Below, piece after piece: positions 34,569-46,631 of a DNA stretch of 64,000 nt. A model generated the notes under the pieces. It saw nothing but the letters and a program-made list of their open reading frames with translations. It had not been told where the DNA came from and made no database searches. The first letter of the stretch is position 1, and every line of letters starts with the position of its first letter. A program made the position numbers and the translations under genes. This DNA comes from Paracamarosporium sp. OC-R06-R3 (Eukaryota; Ascomycota; Dothideomycetes; Pleosporales; Didymosphaeriaceae), in NCBI GenBank assembly GCA_019828545.1, contig JACVRA010000024.1, positions 372,001-436,000 of the forward strand. The letters are read 5' to 3'.

Positions 34569-35172
34569 TTAACACAAGCATGGCAAATGTATCGTCTGGT
34601 AATTACTGCAACTCTTCCCACTCGGCGTCTCTGACCCAGTCTGCAGGTACAAATCATAGTACCCACTCTCCGTAGACTTGCAAGCAAGAAAGTTCAATTC
34701 TATGTAGCAATTAGTAAGAGTCCTAATGCAAATAGTAACCTATTCGATGATACGTACGCCTCCCATAACTACTCCCCGTCACTGTAATAATCGTATCACC
34801 CTCTAAACCCCATGCTGTCGTTTCCCCACTCTGACCCCAAACAAGTGGCTTGTAACTCGTGCTCGCCGTTTGGATGTTCAGATACTGGCTCGTCTTCTTG
34901 CTTTGGATGGTGCTTCCGATCGTGAATTCGTCAGCGGTGGACTCAGGGCCCAAGACAGGGGTTGAAGCTTGGATTTACGGTCAGTCGCTGTAGATGAAAG
35001 CCGCGCCTTGTGAAGCGGATTTACCGTTTTTGGGATTCGCTTGCAGGTAAAGATGATAAATTGGGTCTGCGACACCGCGGATCTTGCCTACGGTTGCGGC
35101 AGCTGCGTTTGATACGGGAGCTGCGAGCGCGCAGTGGACGAAAAGCAGAGCTGGTGCGAGAAGACGTAGCAT
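34569..35172 (-). CDS. Small secreted protein, 162 aa, four-cysteine tail
   Basis: Three exons (35025-35172, 34758-34967, 34569-34699; introns 57 and 58 nt, both phase 1). Residues 1-18 form a clear signal peptide (MLRLLAPALLFVHCALAA). The mature protein starts with DPIYHLYLQANPKN and repeats a similar motif near the end (GYYDLYLQTG). It has four cysteines after the signal, in LAC, KSC and the final PCLC. There are no transmembrane helices and no GPI tail. I do not recognise a catalytic family; it resembles uncharacterised secreted proteins of plant- or lichen-associated ascomycetes. The repeated YxLYLQ motif suggests two related halves, as in small beta-rich folds. An effector role is speculative. 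Confidence 0.75.
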
Positions 35173-35794
35173 TTTGGGAGTTGTCTCGGATGATTAAAAT
35201 TCACAGAAATTGATGTACGTAGGCGGAGTGCATCCTTTAAAGGATCGGCTGCATGGCAGATGCGACCCCAGACTACAATATATTTTCATCACAATATGTT
35301 AAGGTAGTTGTGTCACGCGTGGAGAATTCTTCCGGGGATGGAGCCGGGATGATGGACGTGCTTCGCTCGTTGTTCTTCCGTGTTTCGCCCACGCGCGGTG
35401 TCTGGTGGCACTAATAGAACAATAGGTTCAGGTATGTGAGTTGATGAGCAAGCCGCTACTTGTTTCGAATTGAGGGCGCATGTGGCTCAACTCTACAAAA
35501 AACCACGCCAGCGGCCGAAACGGGCCGCAAGCCCTATCCAGCTCAAGCCTTGGAAATCACGATAAGTCGTGGCTACACATTTCGAACAATACCACAATAA
35601 GTGAACCCAGAAAAGGATGTAAGACATAGCCAAAGAACGAGATCTACAGATCGGTCGTCCCAAATAGGGTTGTAATAGCATAAATCGTATCTAGTGCACA
35701 CATTATATCCTAGACAACTTCATGTCTTGCAAAATCCCAAACTCCTTGCTAATGCTGCACCAAGAAAGACGAACACTATGCTAAAGGCTTTTGC
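35173..35794. other. Intergenic
   Basis: This is the promoter side of the secreted-protein gene and the 3' side of the LtrA-like gene. I see no gene. A TTTAAA palindrome near 35235 could serve as a TATA-like element for the secreted-protein gene. Confidence 0.45.
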
Positions 35795-38259
35795 TCAGGC
35801 TCCATAGTTTTGGCTATTGCTCACAGGCATGTATCCTCCCGTATGTCCATGCCCCGTCGCAGGAGGCGGACTAACAAGCGGCGGACTCACGAACGGCTCC
35901 ATCGGGTAACTCCCATGTTCCGCACCGTAATACTCCGTACTTGCTGCATGTTTTGTAAGAGGTTGCGTATCCTCGCTTTCCCCATGTAAGCTCCAGGCCG
36001 CAGACTTGCGATGATCAAGAAGGGTTGAGTCGTGATGTGAGTGGCCTGACGCATGCTCAGCGTGTTCGTGAGCATCACCGTGGCCATGCTCATGATGATG
36101 GTGGTCGTGCTCTTCGTACTCTTTTGCGTACGGCTGGCCACTCTTGAGTAGGTGCCAATTACAAAAAACGGCGCTCAGCTTGTCGAAGCAGAGGACAAGG
36201 AAGATGAGAACGAGACAAACGGGCAGAACGGCTGGTGATCCGAGGAATTGATAGAGACCAACTTCGTTGGAGATCATGGCGCAGAGGACTGCTCCGATGA
36301 TGAGACACAAGATGCGGGAGCCGATGGAGACGAAGTCAAAGAGGTCGTGGCGGTGGCGTCGGATGAGAATCAAGAAGGCGATGGAACAGGCCATCAGAAT
36401 GCAGAATGAGACCCAGTAGTAAAGGTACACTAGCTTCCAGCTCTTGAGGGCGATCTCCGATGCGGTTTGCTTATCAAGCTTATCCGCTGGTAGTTTCATG
36501 CCGAGGCCGACGTACACGCCATCAAACATATCGATGCTCATATTGTAGAATAGCGTGGGAATAGAGTTACCGTTCATATACTCTGTCGCGTTCGCTTCCG
36601 AGCAAATATTTGTTGTGTTGCCGATTTGCCAAATGGTCTTTTCGGTCATTTCCTGGAATGGTTGCGTCTCGGTCTTGCTGGTGAAATACCAGTAGTCCAG
36701 GAGGTCAAGAAGTTTATCCCGAAGCTTCGAGCCATCTAGGTTCTCGTGCAAGCAATACTTGTCAATGGATGAATCGATCTTAGTCCAGTTTTTGATAACA
36801 TAACGGGCAAGCGCAACTTGCTGGCTACCCTCTACGACTCCAACGATAGCGAGCTGGAACGGAAAGTGTAGAACGGACCAGACTTGTTGACGGATTGTTC
36901 CGTAGTGGCCGTGGGGGAAATTGTCAAAATACAATGCCCATATTAAGATCTGTATAGTGTCAGTATTTCCCGAGCTAAATGCGCTACAGTCTCACGGCAA
37001 AAGTTTGGATACCATTTTGTAACCAGAACAATGCAGTCCAGTACAGGTTTCCAAACATTTGGGATAATCTCGTGCTTTGGAACTTACCAGAACTGCGATG
37101 ATGCACATGATCAAGAAGCAGCCTTCGACTTCCAGGCCATATTTTCCCATCAACCGCGACACAGTTTTTGTTACACCAATGGCACCCTCGCCGATAACGA
37201 TCAACGTCAACAAGCTCATGCGTTCCATCAAGTGCGTCTTTTTGAAGCTCAACATCCTCCACACAGACGATATTGTAATAACGGCAGCAGCTTCTACCAC
37301 CATCACAACGTACCAAACGATGTATACGCTGCGGTGTGATTCATCTCCTTCCTTGAAAGCGGGGGTCATTGCAGCGAAAGCGCCGACAGCAACCAGGTAG
37401 AGACCAATCCTACAAGGTGGGGAAACAAGTCAGTATCATCCGTACGCACAGGAATGTCAAGTGCTAAGTAGGTGCCTCAGCAAGCTGTACAGTACTGAGC
37501 CTACTTAGTGTTACGGTTTTACGTACATGAGGCCCATCGGAAGGTATAGCTTCGAGAATTTCGCGCGGATTAGGTAAAACTAGAATCGTCAGCCAATCCA
37601 TTCTAGCTGAAGGAGACATGAGAAACATACAAGTACTACCATGTGCTGAATCGCGAGCAGGCCTCTACTAATAACAAGCGTGTAGCAAAGAATACGGAAG
37701 TTCTGCAATTCTCATCAGTGGCGCCGGTGCATCCATCGCAACAGACTCACCGTATTGCTTGCCTTCTTAGTCCCTGATGACCCTTTGCCTGGGTTGAAAG
37801 AAGATCCAACCAGGGCCAGTCCGACAAAAACAATGAATTGTATTGTTGTGCATACGCGTTCGTATAAAGAATCTCTCGCGAACCGCACATCGTGTAGTGT
37901 GACCTGGAACCATGACGACCACAGTATACCAAAAAACCCAACATATGCGATCAAGTAGTCGCTGTCACTGATCGAATGGTACGTCGTGAATGTCGCAAGG
38001 TTAGCAACGAAGAACAGATCGAAGAAGAGCTCGACGGTATTCGCTTCGTGTCGCTGGGAAAAGACGAGGTTTTCGTGATCGGCGCCGGCAAGAGGGTTCT
38101 CGATCCAGGGCACGGTCTTGTGTAAACGCTTGAGATGCTTCTCCTTGTCCCTGTATAATGTTAACACCGCGCTAGCTCCGGCCGGCGAAGAAGACCGCAA
38201 TTGAACTCCTCTAAAGGGACCTACACATCTCTCTTATGACCGTGAAAAGACCAACCCAT
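35795..38259 (-). CDS. LtrA-like multi-pass membrane protein
   Basis: Six exons (38225-38259, 37751-38150, 37631-37702, 37527-37579, 37088-37409, 35795-36949) give about 678 aa. The start MGWSFHGHKRDV joins DKEKHLKRLHKTVPWIENP. The low-temperature-requirement A family (LtrA) is recognised from the segment ANTVELFFDLFFVANLATF near residues 50-70 and the run of hydrophobic helices. About nine or ten helices are visible; the last group is at 36160-36430 in the DNA. The cytosolic tail contains a His/Glu-rich cluster (EEHDHHHHEHGHGDAHEH) that may bind metal. Intron 5 (138 nt) is long and contains a hydrophobic-looking open stretch. The family has no firm biochemical function. Splice joins are all in frame. 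Confidence 0.82.
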
Positions 38260-39552
38260 CTTGAGACGCGTCCACAACGATACCCCCCAAAGAAAGAAAG
38301 CTTTTTGCGAGTTTCGCGAGACGCTGACGGACCCCAACACGGGGCCGCCCGCTTTTTAACGACTGCTACGCAATGCGGTTTCGAGGCACGCGATGTTTTT
38401 TTAGACCGCGTAGGCCCGCCGCCCCAGGGGACTGCCAATGGGACGACGCTGGGGGGCACGTCCCCAGGCCTGTGCTGTCCGCACTTGTGCACATCTGTGT
38501 TGAGGCTGGCGGGCCAAGACCATCGAAGCTTTACCACATAGTACAGCCCAAGGCCCTAAAACAACCAGGCCGATGGAAATGCTGACGGTCGTTTACTGGG
38601 AATGCCCCAAAAGCGCAGGCTCACGATATTGGACCAATCTTCGTTGCTGCTTTCAACACGTGGACGGTCGATTGCACCGTTGACCAAGGAAGGCTGAGCG
38701 GAGCTGAAAAGCTTCATGTTTCTTATACACGTATGATGAACCATAAACACGGACGTGGCGCAGCGCCATGGATACCTTGTGCGGACACATTGTGCGAGCT
38801 GCTCGTCACTCCATCGAACAGAAGCCACGCAGCCAGCTCGCAACTTGAAGCTGAAAAGGACTAGAAGACCTGACAATTATTGTCTGTCGTATGGATTGAA
38901 GGTCTGGAACCGCAGGCAGCGGAACCGTGCCAGCGACCCACAGTACCGGAAAGGAATGGTGGGGGCGGAGTAAGCAAGCGGGGATTTAGGCCGACGCCGA
39001 AACAAGTACCCTGGACGCCTCGTCGAAAGGCTCCCATCTCATGTACTTCTTGGTATGGTGTCAAGACCCTGCGGTCGCTGGCTCCTGAAAGGGCGCCTAT
39101 GGCATCCAGCTGTGGAGCACAGAGGCTGATGCGAAGCAAAGCCATGTTTTTGAAAACGATATGTGAGCTAGCATCTCAGCCTCTCGATTTTACGGTGCTC
39201 GGGCGAAAATTCAAGTTCTCCATCCTTTTCCAGGTCAGGAAATGCAATAGCCGATGATGATCCAACTTTGTTCTTGGTTGTACCTAGCAAAGCGTCAAAC
39301 TGTTGACGAGCGAACCAGTGTAAGTTCCATGCACCCCGAGCACATAAGAGCAATGCTGAACTTGCGCAATGATGCAAATGTCTATTACGTCTCTCATTAT
39401 AAAATTTCAGCAGTCGTAGTGTCAAGTATCAACAGAATTATACCAGCCCTATCTTACATGGCCTGTGCCGACAAGCCGGTGCCATGATAATCAGAAGATC
39501 GCGCTCATTATAGACATACCATGCGAAGAAATAGCCCGTCGAAATTCGCATC
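38260..39552. other. Intergenic, no supported gene
   Basis: This lies upstream of the LtrA-like gene and downstream of the MFS gene. Frames at 38211-38537 and 38880-39257 lack coding features. Confidence 0.5.
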
Positions 39553-41374
39553 TCATTTGCGAATCAGCCCAGTGCGCTCGTTAGCACTCTCTTCTTGTTC
39601 ACCAATGTCTTCTTCCTCGTCCTCATCCTCTTCCTCCTCGTCACTCCACCCATCAGCTTCCAGACCACTTCCGCGAATTCCAAAGCTAAGAAGGAAACCA
39701 ATAAAGGAGACACCAGCAAATATGCCAAAAGCTAATGCCTCGCCTTTGGGCTGAATCCTGGTTGCAGCCGTGAAAAGCGAGCCGGAGATAAACGGACCGG
39801 CCGCGCGTCCGGCTGCGGAAAGCGTTTGAGCAAGGCCATTCAGCGTACCAAGGACGTTGTGATTAGGTGCAGAGTTTGTTATCTGCAGTCGCATTAGCGT
39901 CGCCATCATATGCTCTCAGGATTGCTCTTACCAAAAGCAACGCAGACGTCAATCCACCAACGCTGGCCACAGTCTTGATGACGAGTATGACTCCTAATTC
40001 CGCCCACAGCCATCCCACTCCGGTACCAAGGCCTTGGAAAGGATTACTTTCCTTGTACCCAACCCACGGCATGAGTATGAATGCAGTAACAAAGGCCGCC
40101 AGGCTTATGCGATAAGTAACTTTGTTGCCTATCCTCTCTCTAAGTTTTCCATAAACACCAATCTGGAATAGTATGGTGATTACGCCTGCAAATGCTAACG
40201 AAAGGCCAACACCTTTAATATTGAGACCTCGACCCGTAGGTTCTTCCTCTTCTGCAAAGATTGGGTACAACGAGTTGTATGATATGTTGGCGAGCTGGAA
40301 GATAAAGTACGTAACGAGTAGCAAAATAGTATCGCGGTTCAGGACTTCTTTCTTCGTAAGCACCTCGCCCGATGCCTCGGGGAATAAAGCCGGGGGTGAA
40401 TCATCTTCTTCGTCACCAGATAATCCCTCTTCATCCTCTTCGTCCTCTTCATGGGCTCCGTCCAAGTGAGCGTTGTGGTGCCTGTTCCTGCGTTTCCGTA
40501 TAAAGCGTTTGATGTATGTAGGTCGCGTCGAGCTTGTAAACTGCCACAGCCATGAGAATAGGTTTCCAACCCGTCTCCCTAATGGTGGCAGAGTTTTTGC
40601 CTCTTCCAAGCTTTCCTCCAAGAACCCCATACAAACGACAAGGTCGATAGCTAGCACAACAGCCGCAAAAAGATTTGGAAAAAGGTACGGGTACGGATTC
40701 GACCGATCTTTGTGCAAAGGATGGCGCTCCATAACCAAGACGCCGCCCACAATGGGACCTGTGATGGCACCCAGCCCGTACACAACTGGTAGGTAGGTGA
40801 AAGCTCTGGACTGGTTGCTTCGATCCGTGATCTCGCCCAAACAAGTTGAGACGACGCCTGCATTGCCGTTGACTAGGCCCATGAAGACCTGCACCACTAT
40901 CGCCTGCCACAGCGTGCGACAGAAGCCAAATGCCACAAAGCACAGGAGCGTCAAAAAAGTGCCTATTATAATGACGGGCTTTCTTCCGACGCGATCCGAC
41001 AACCAGCCCCAGAAGAAGTTGGTCGCAAACTGTGCAAGCGCGAACGACGAGGCAATTAGGCCCACGTACAAGCCTGCCTCCCCATCTTTAACTTCGGGGA
41101 ACGATTTTGCCATCTCAGGAAGGTATGGGCTTATCGAGTTGAGGGCCGTCTGCTCGGCGAGAGCAATGACGGCCAGGACGGCAAGCTGTCTTGTCGGCAG
41201 AGGGGATTCATGATGGCTGTCGTCTGAATCGGAACCGTGGCTGCGATTGCCAGGAGGCGAAGGTTGAGAGCCCAGCGGTCGACCGCGGGTACTGGGTGCT
41301 CTAATGGGAAACGTCTGATAGTGCAGTGTCGACGACTTCCGCCGGGGGTCAATGGAGGGGCGGGTGCGGCCCAT
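39553..41374 (-). CDS. MFS transporter, DHA/ZIFL-like
   Basis: Two exons (39932-41374, 39553-39882) with a 49-nt phase-0 intron encode about 590 aa. The cytosolic N-terminus (60 residues) is basic and Ser/Pro-rich. Major-facilitator motif A appears as GWLSDRVGRKPVI after helix 2, and helices 4-5 carry VFMGLVNGNAGVV and YGLGAITGPIVGG. The central loop between the two six-helix halves is very acidic (GAHEEDEEDEEGLSGDEEDD), and the C-terminus has another acidic run. The layout fits the drug:H+ antiporter / zinc-induced-facilitator-like group, as in yeast YCR023C. Substrate is unknown. The start is the first ATG (MGRTRPSIDPRRKS). Confidence 0.9.
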
Positions 41375-42115
41375 GGCAACACTGGGGGCGGTTGAGAGCG
41401 ATGCCGAGCTGTAGCAAGTCTACCTCGTCGAGGCCGCCGGTTCTGTGCCAGAGCTTGCTTGCATTGGGGAGCGGCAGGCGGAGGTAGCGAACGAAATGCA
41501 GAATTGGCGCAGAGATGGGAAAGTGAGAAATCCAGGCTGCCGGATGCAAAAGCGCACCATCACGCGGAACGTGTGTCGTCATACCCCAATTGCGGCAGGT
41601 ACGCGCCTTGGCAAGAACCGCGCACGCCTCTCTACACCCGAACCCAACTGCACAACAAGCAGTCAATCGCACAGTATATCGTTAGAACAGTTTAATCTAT
41701 CATGCTTCGCTATGTGGAACGTCCCTTGAAAGGGACCGATTCGCCTGAACACCAATTTGGCTCCCGGAGGTCGACTATAAAGGGCGAGGATAAATTACTA
41801 CAGATGAACTGGGTCCCTTCGTACCCTGTCTTTGCCTATAGTACATGAACTGGATACAAGCTACCTCATTTGAAAGCACCGGCTGCTGCGACACATATCA
41901 CGTGCCTATGTACCCGTGAGCCCCAGAAGCCCTTAGTCATACGGCTCAGACCATCCGTTCTTCCATGGTTCCACCCCACCTTAGCCCTTTGGACGCTGCC
42001 GTGGCTTCTTTTCGCCATTACACTCAACAAACTCCATGCTTTTAGTCTAACTACCAGTCCGTAGTTCAAAAAAGCTGACTCCCACGTTATCTCTTTGTCA
42101 ATTCACGTGCTCGTC
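41375..42115. other. Divergent intergenic region
   Basis: Promoter space for the MFS gene (minus) and the F-box gene (plus). A TATAAA lies at about 41776. Frames here lack coding features. Confidence 0.5.
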
Positions 42116-43947
42116 ATGCTTGAGAAAAATTGTCTACTCACGCTACCGGATGAATTGCTGCTCAAAATCGTGCAATCCATTCCAGCACCAAAACAACTTC
42201 CGAGCAGCAGGCTCCGCCGGTCAAAGCTATCATGGAATCCGCAAAGATTGCCTCTTTCAGACTATCGTTCTCTATCCCTGGTATGCCGACGTTTAAACAA
42301 TATCGTAACTGGTAGCGTAATGTATGCTCACTACGACCATGAATTCGACTACATGTCTTCGGCTCGATTCATCAGAACAATATTTCGAAATCCACCTCTG
42401 GCGCAGAAATTGAAGAGCATGAAAGAAATCGGGGAACGAGACCACGAATACATTGAAGTGTATAAACGTTCAGCTGCCAGTATCAAGTGTCTCTGCGCGG
42501 TAATCAAGCATTTGGACTTGCCGGGTTCAGAGAGATTAAAGCAAGACATTGAAAATGGAGAAGATACAAAATATGATATCGAGGCTGCGCTGATCATTGC
42601 TTTGGCTCCGAATATCCAGACGATATCATTGAATTGCAATATGCGCGAATATCATCTTATTGGCGAATTTGGAGAGCTTATACGGCCCAAGCCGGTCAGT
42701 CTGATCATGATACTTCATGCGGCTCGAGGTCTTTCGTACGGCCAAGTGCATCAATTCAAACATCTTCGAAAGTTCAAACTGAATATGTCTGGTCTGGAGC
42801 CCGACTTCATTTCTAGCATCCTCCGCTTGGATTCCCTAGTTGATCTCGTGCTTTTCAACTACAGCACAAGGGAGCACGACATTCATGAAAGTTCTGGTTG
42901 GGATTGTCCTGTTAAGAGGTCCAAAGTCAGAAGAATACGTCTAGATAATTTCGACACCCGCTCCTCATCCGTCTTCAAACTGGTATCATCATGTCAGAAT
43001 CTGGAAGAATTTTCATTGAGTGTCCTAAACGGTCCTGGGTTAACCCCTGACTATCGCCGTCTCATCAGCGAGCTTCAGGAGCACCAGCCTGGGCTACAAG
43101 TCTTGAGTATAAGCAACTTTCGCGAAGAATTTTCGATCATTACTGATGACGCAACATGTCGGTTGGGTCCTTTGAATCATTTCAAAAATCTCAGATATTT
43201 GGCTGCGCCGCTAGAATTGCTAATCAGTAAGTTAGACGCACTCTGCTAAATCATGACTACCAGGCTAATATGGGCAGATCCCATGACCTCAGACCCCAAT
43301 CTTTATCTTGGGATGCTACTCCCACAAAATCTTCGGACTTTCGTGCTAAGCAAAGGAGAAGTGCGCTTCAGCCGGGACCCTAGCGGCATAGAGGAGAAGT
43401 TCAATAGGGCATTGTGTGACAAACATATACAGAGTGTAGTGGATGCATGCCGAGGTCAATCTCTTGGTCTAGAAGCATTTGGAATCCAATACAGGACCGA
43501 CTTCCGGTACCCAGAAGTCCCCCAAGGTTATGCAAATAATAGCATAGACCTTGCTCGAATGGAAGACGTGCACTTCGACTTTTTCAAATTCACTCGCGAT
43601 TTTGAAGCCTGCGGTGTACATTTCGACTACGTTATCAAAGTCGCACATCAACGCGCACATGGTCAGTGACCTTTCATATGAACAAAGGAGGGATTATGTC
43701 CCTTAAGTCCTGTTGTCATTGTTACTAACATAAGGGCACAGAAGCGCATGAACGACTCATTTCTGTGCGTAGGATCAACGGTGATGCAATAGCGGATGAA
43801 TATTCCTATCATCTCCATTCGACTTATGATAAAGTGCCGCAATATGAGTTGACAGGCTTTGAGACCCCTCGCTTCTTGGACACAGAGGGCGAGGAGTTCG
43901 GAGTACAAAGGGACAAAAAGAGGTTTGAGAATCGAGAAGAAATTTAA
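42116..43947 (+). CDS. F-box-type protein, about 566 aa
   Basis: Three exons (42116-43226, 43278-43661, 43742-43947; introns 51 and 80 nt). The N-terminus has an F-box-like motif: LLTLPDELLLKIVQSIP, then a short insertion and DYRSLSLVCRRLNNI. Such proteins bring substrates to SCF ubiquitin ligases. The remainder is typical fungal F-box C-terminal sequence with degenerate leucine-rich segments (HLRKFKLNMSGLEPD, LEEFSLSV, LQVLSISNF). The C-terminus is charged. The start is the first in-frame ATG (MLEKNCLL). Substrate is unknown. Members of this group multiply and diverge quickly in ascomycetes. Confidence 0.75.
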
Positions 43948-44777
43948 ATTGTGGGAGTACATTGATGGATAAAAGTTGGTCATGTCCCGCCATCTTAAGC
44001 TTCAAGTAAAGGAGGACTGTAGCAAGACAATAACAAGCGACGTAAAGCTTGAAAGCGGACCTAGGTGTTAGTGATCAGGTGCCTGTTTACAAAGAGTCTG
44101 GCTTCGCGGTTGTGGTTACATCTTAGGTCTAGGGTTATACATGCCCCAATGATCCTTTGAAAGCTAGACATAGTTTTGTACATGTTCACTAAAGCATATC
44201 TCAGCCCACCCACGTCCGCGCCATTCTATTTCACCAGAACGAATGGTGGATATTTGACGCTACATTCAGCGAATCGCTACGTGAGAACCTAAAAACCGAC
44301 TCATTCACGCTTCAGTTTCACGCGGGATTGGAAATATACTTATGCATTAAACGTAAGACATGTTCCCTACATCTTGTGCGCCTACAACACGAATAATGAA
44401 CAACTATTAGAATCGTATTCCGATCTGAAAGAACTATGTGTACTTCAGATCGACACGTTTTTTCTTTTCCATACGACGCCTAAACACTATGTCAAAGACC
44501 TCAAACAGTATACCCGTGTTCACATACGACCAAAAACGTCAAAGAAGTTGCATCGTACGCCTAGCTTTCCTTGGAAATCTCAGAAATTTATCTGTACGAT
44601 GTCTGAAAAGCCTAGAGTTATAATGTGCGTCCGATTATAGGTCGTAATTGCGCATTTGTTCTGGTCCTTCTCAAGTACTTGGTTGGCCTTAAACGTCGTC
44701 ACATTTTTTTTTTCGTTCGCAGATACGCAGCCGTGACTTATCCTGCCAAAACGTGAGCATGTTACTTAGACTCATGA
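43948..44777. other. Intergenic, possible F-box remnant
   Basis: No gene is supported. A frame at 44374-44640 contains LKELCVLQIDTFFLF, faintly like a leucine-rich F-box tail, but it has no supporting context. Confidence 0.35.
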
Positions 44778-44993
44778 CTAGATTGCTATCGCACCATGAG
44801 GGTTCCATCTGATTACTTTCGGCGCTGGCGCTGGGGGCGCTTCGGGGTCGGGTTTCGTCAATTCTACATCACCCCTGGGCACCCTTTTCCGCTTCGCCGT
44901 CATTGAGTATATGATACCAGCAATTGAAGCGAGTACAATGACCCCAAGAGGAACACCGATGCCAATCGATGCTGAAGTCGTGAGTTTGGTCAT
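44778..44993 (-). CDS. Small single-pass membrane protein, 71 aa (or last exon of a larger gene)
   Basis: The frame encodes one clear transmembrane helix (IGIGVPLGVIVLASIAGIIY, residues 10-29) followed by a basic stop-transfer segment (AKRKRV) and a Pro/Ala-rich cytosolic tail. The GxGxPxG-type helix start is common in fungal wall-sensor and WSC/Mid2-like proteins, where such a segment is the C-terminal part. An ATG opens the frame (MTKLTTSAS). I could not find a convincing upstream exon with an ectodomain, so it is either a small gene or an isolated terminal exon. Confidence 0.42.
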   Translation of the reverse strand: MTKLTTSASIGIGVPLGVIVLASIAGIIYSMTAKRKRVPRGDVELTKPDPEAPPAPAPKVIRWNPHGAIAI

Positions 44994-46631
44994 TGTTTAA
45001 TATCGATTTGTTATGAGCGCGGGCCTTTGGAAAGTGCTCATCAACGTCGCGTTGGGTCGCGTGCTCTCGTGTAGTGATTTAAATGGTAAGTTCGAGCGGT
45101 ATGAAATACATTGAGAGTTGTGATATTGGTAGGTCAGGGTGAGAGGCTTATCTGTAGTAATGTATAAGTTCTAAATCGCTCAAATAACAGTACACAGCCC
45201 AGTGGCAAATGATCGCACCCCGGAAAGCGCCTTGTGACTGACCATACGAACCACGATCATCCACCACTCAATGAATCCCTGCTAGAGCTCAGGTTCGACC
45301 GATCTGCACGCACAATTGTTGCAGGAGAAAGAGCGGGAGGGTCGAAAAAGTGAGTGCAGCACCTACCGACTAAATGGCGCCGCACGGAGGCAACCATAAT
45401 GATGCTTGAGCTAAGTTGAGGCTTCCATAGCAAGCGGGACAGCCGAGACCGTCATCAATCTATTCGTCGCGTGTTCAACGTCCCTCTTCCATTATATTAC
45501 CTTCCTATCTGGGTCTGGGTGATCGCTTACAGGTTGAGCTTATCGTGGAAGAAGCTTTGGAGTTGCCTTGTCGAGAAATAGATCCTCTGTTGTATTTCAG
45601 AAACGTGTTGCATCTAGGATTGCGGCCGTAATAAGGCACGCGTTTGGGGGCTTTAGCTCCTGGTTCGCATATGTATTGTCGGGAACATCTAGAGAACCAA
45701 TGCCGCGCTAACACCATTTTAGATTCGTATATTCTATAAGCCTACCCAATGTCTTCGTGATTATTGAACCACTCCTCTCTATTCCACCTGATCTTTCTAT
45801 AACCTTCTCAGCGCGATGATTATTGGACCAAGGCACTAGCATGCAAACCTCCAAATTATGTCCGGATTTTCGTCTGTAATGCATTGAGATGCGAACAAAA
45901 GCTTAGAAATACAGCAAGGGACCGACGACTTCATACCCAAAGAGACCAAAGAGCATCCGATTATCGACTATACACAGCAGAGTACAGAGAAGATAGTGAA
46001 CATGGTGAATTTTCTGAACTTTGTGACAATAGTAAGCACAGGGTAGCGCGGCAATTTCACCCGAGACCTGCGTTTCAGATCAGCCTCAGACCTAGCCCGT
46101 CTACTTTCAACATACTTGAGACGTGTTACGATGGAGAACGCTAGCGCATGATTTTGCGTTATTGACTCGCGATCTGATCATTTTACTGCTGAGATTTTTG
46201 TGAGTCGAGAGAGGGTTCATACGAGGAAAATCGTCCATGAAGATTGGACTACATAATTGATAACGACCGTGGTTACTTCTAGACACTAATCCTCCAAGAG
46301 ACACATATACTATTAAATGTCGCCTATACACTCCCATCAACTAAATCGAATCAGACCAGGGTCTAGGCTTGCTGTGTCGCGATCTGGAACACAGCGTTTC
46401 CGGCTTGCCCACAAGTTATGCGAACTCTAATTCCACCTTAAGTGATCGGCTTTGCGCCAGAATCTACATGCTTTTATTCTTGTTGCTAGTATCGATGCTA
46501 CCCGCACCCACCAACCATGCACCGACCATAGGACATTGATATTCTAGGGAAACACCATTTTCTGCCAGTATCATCGACACTGCACCAATCAGTTCCATTG
46601 TTGTACATACGTCCCTGGATTACTGCCGACA
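44994..46631. other. Intergenic, no supported gene
   Basis: Short frames on both strands (for example 45505-45717 minus and 45884-46144 plus) show no domain and no coherent splice pattern. The right end should hold the promoter of the GPI-anchored protein gene. Confidence 0.45.

Noticed and set aside
45505..45717. 70-codon minus-strand frame with several cysteines, considered as an upstream exon of the small membrane protein
   Set aside because: No pair of splice sites joins it sensibly to 44778-44993, and another frame over the same DNA looks equally protein-like.
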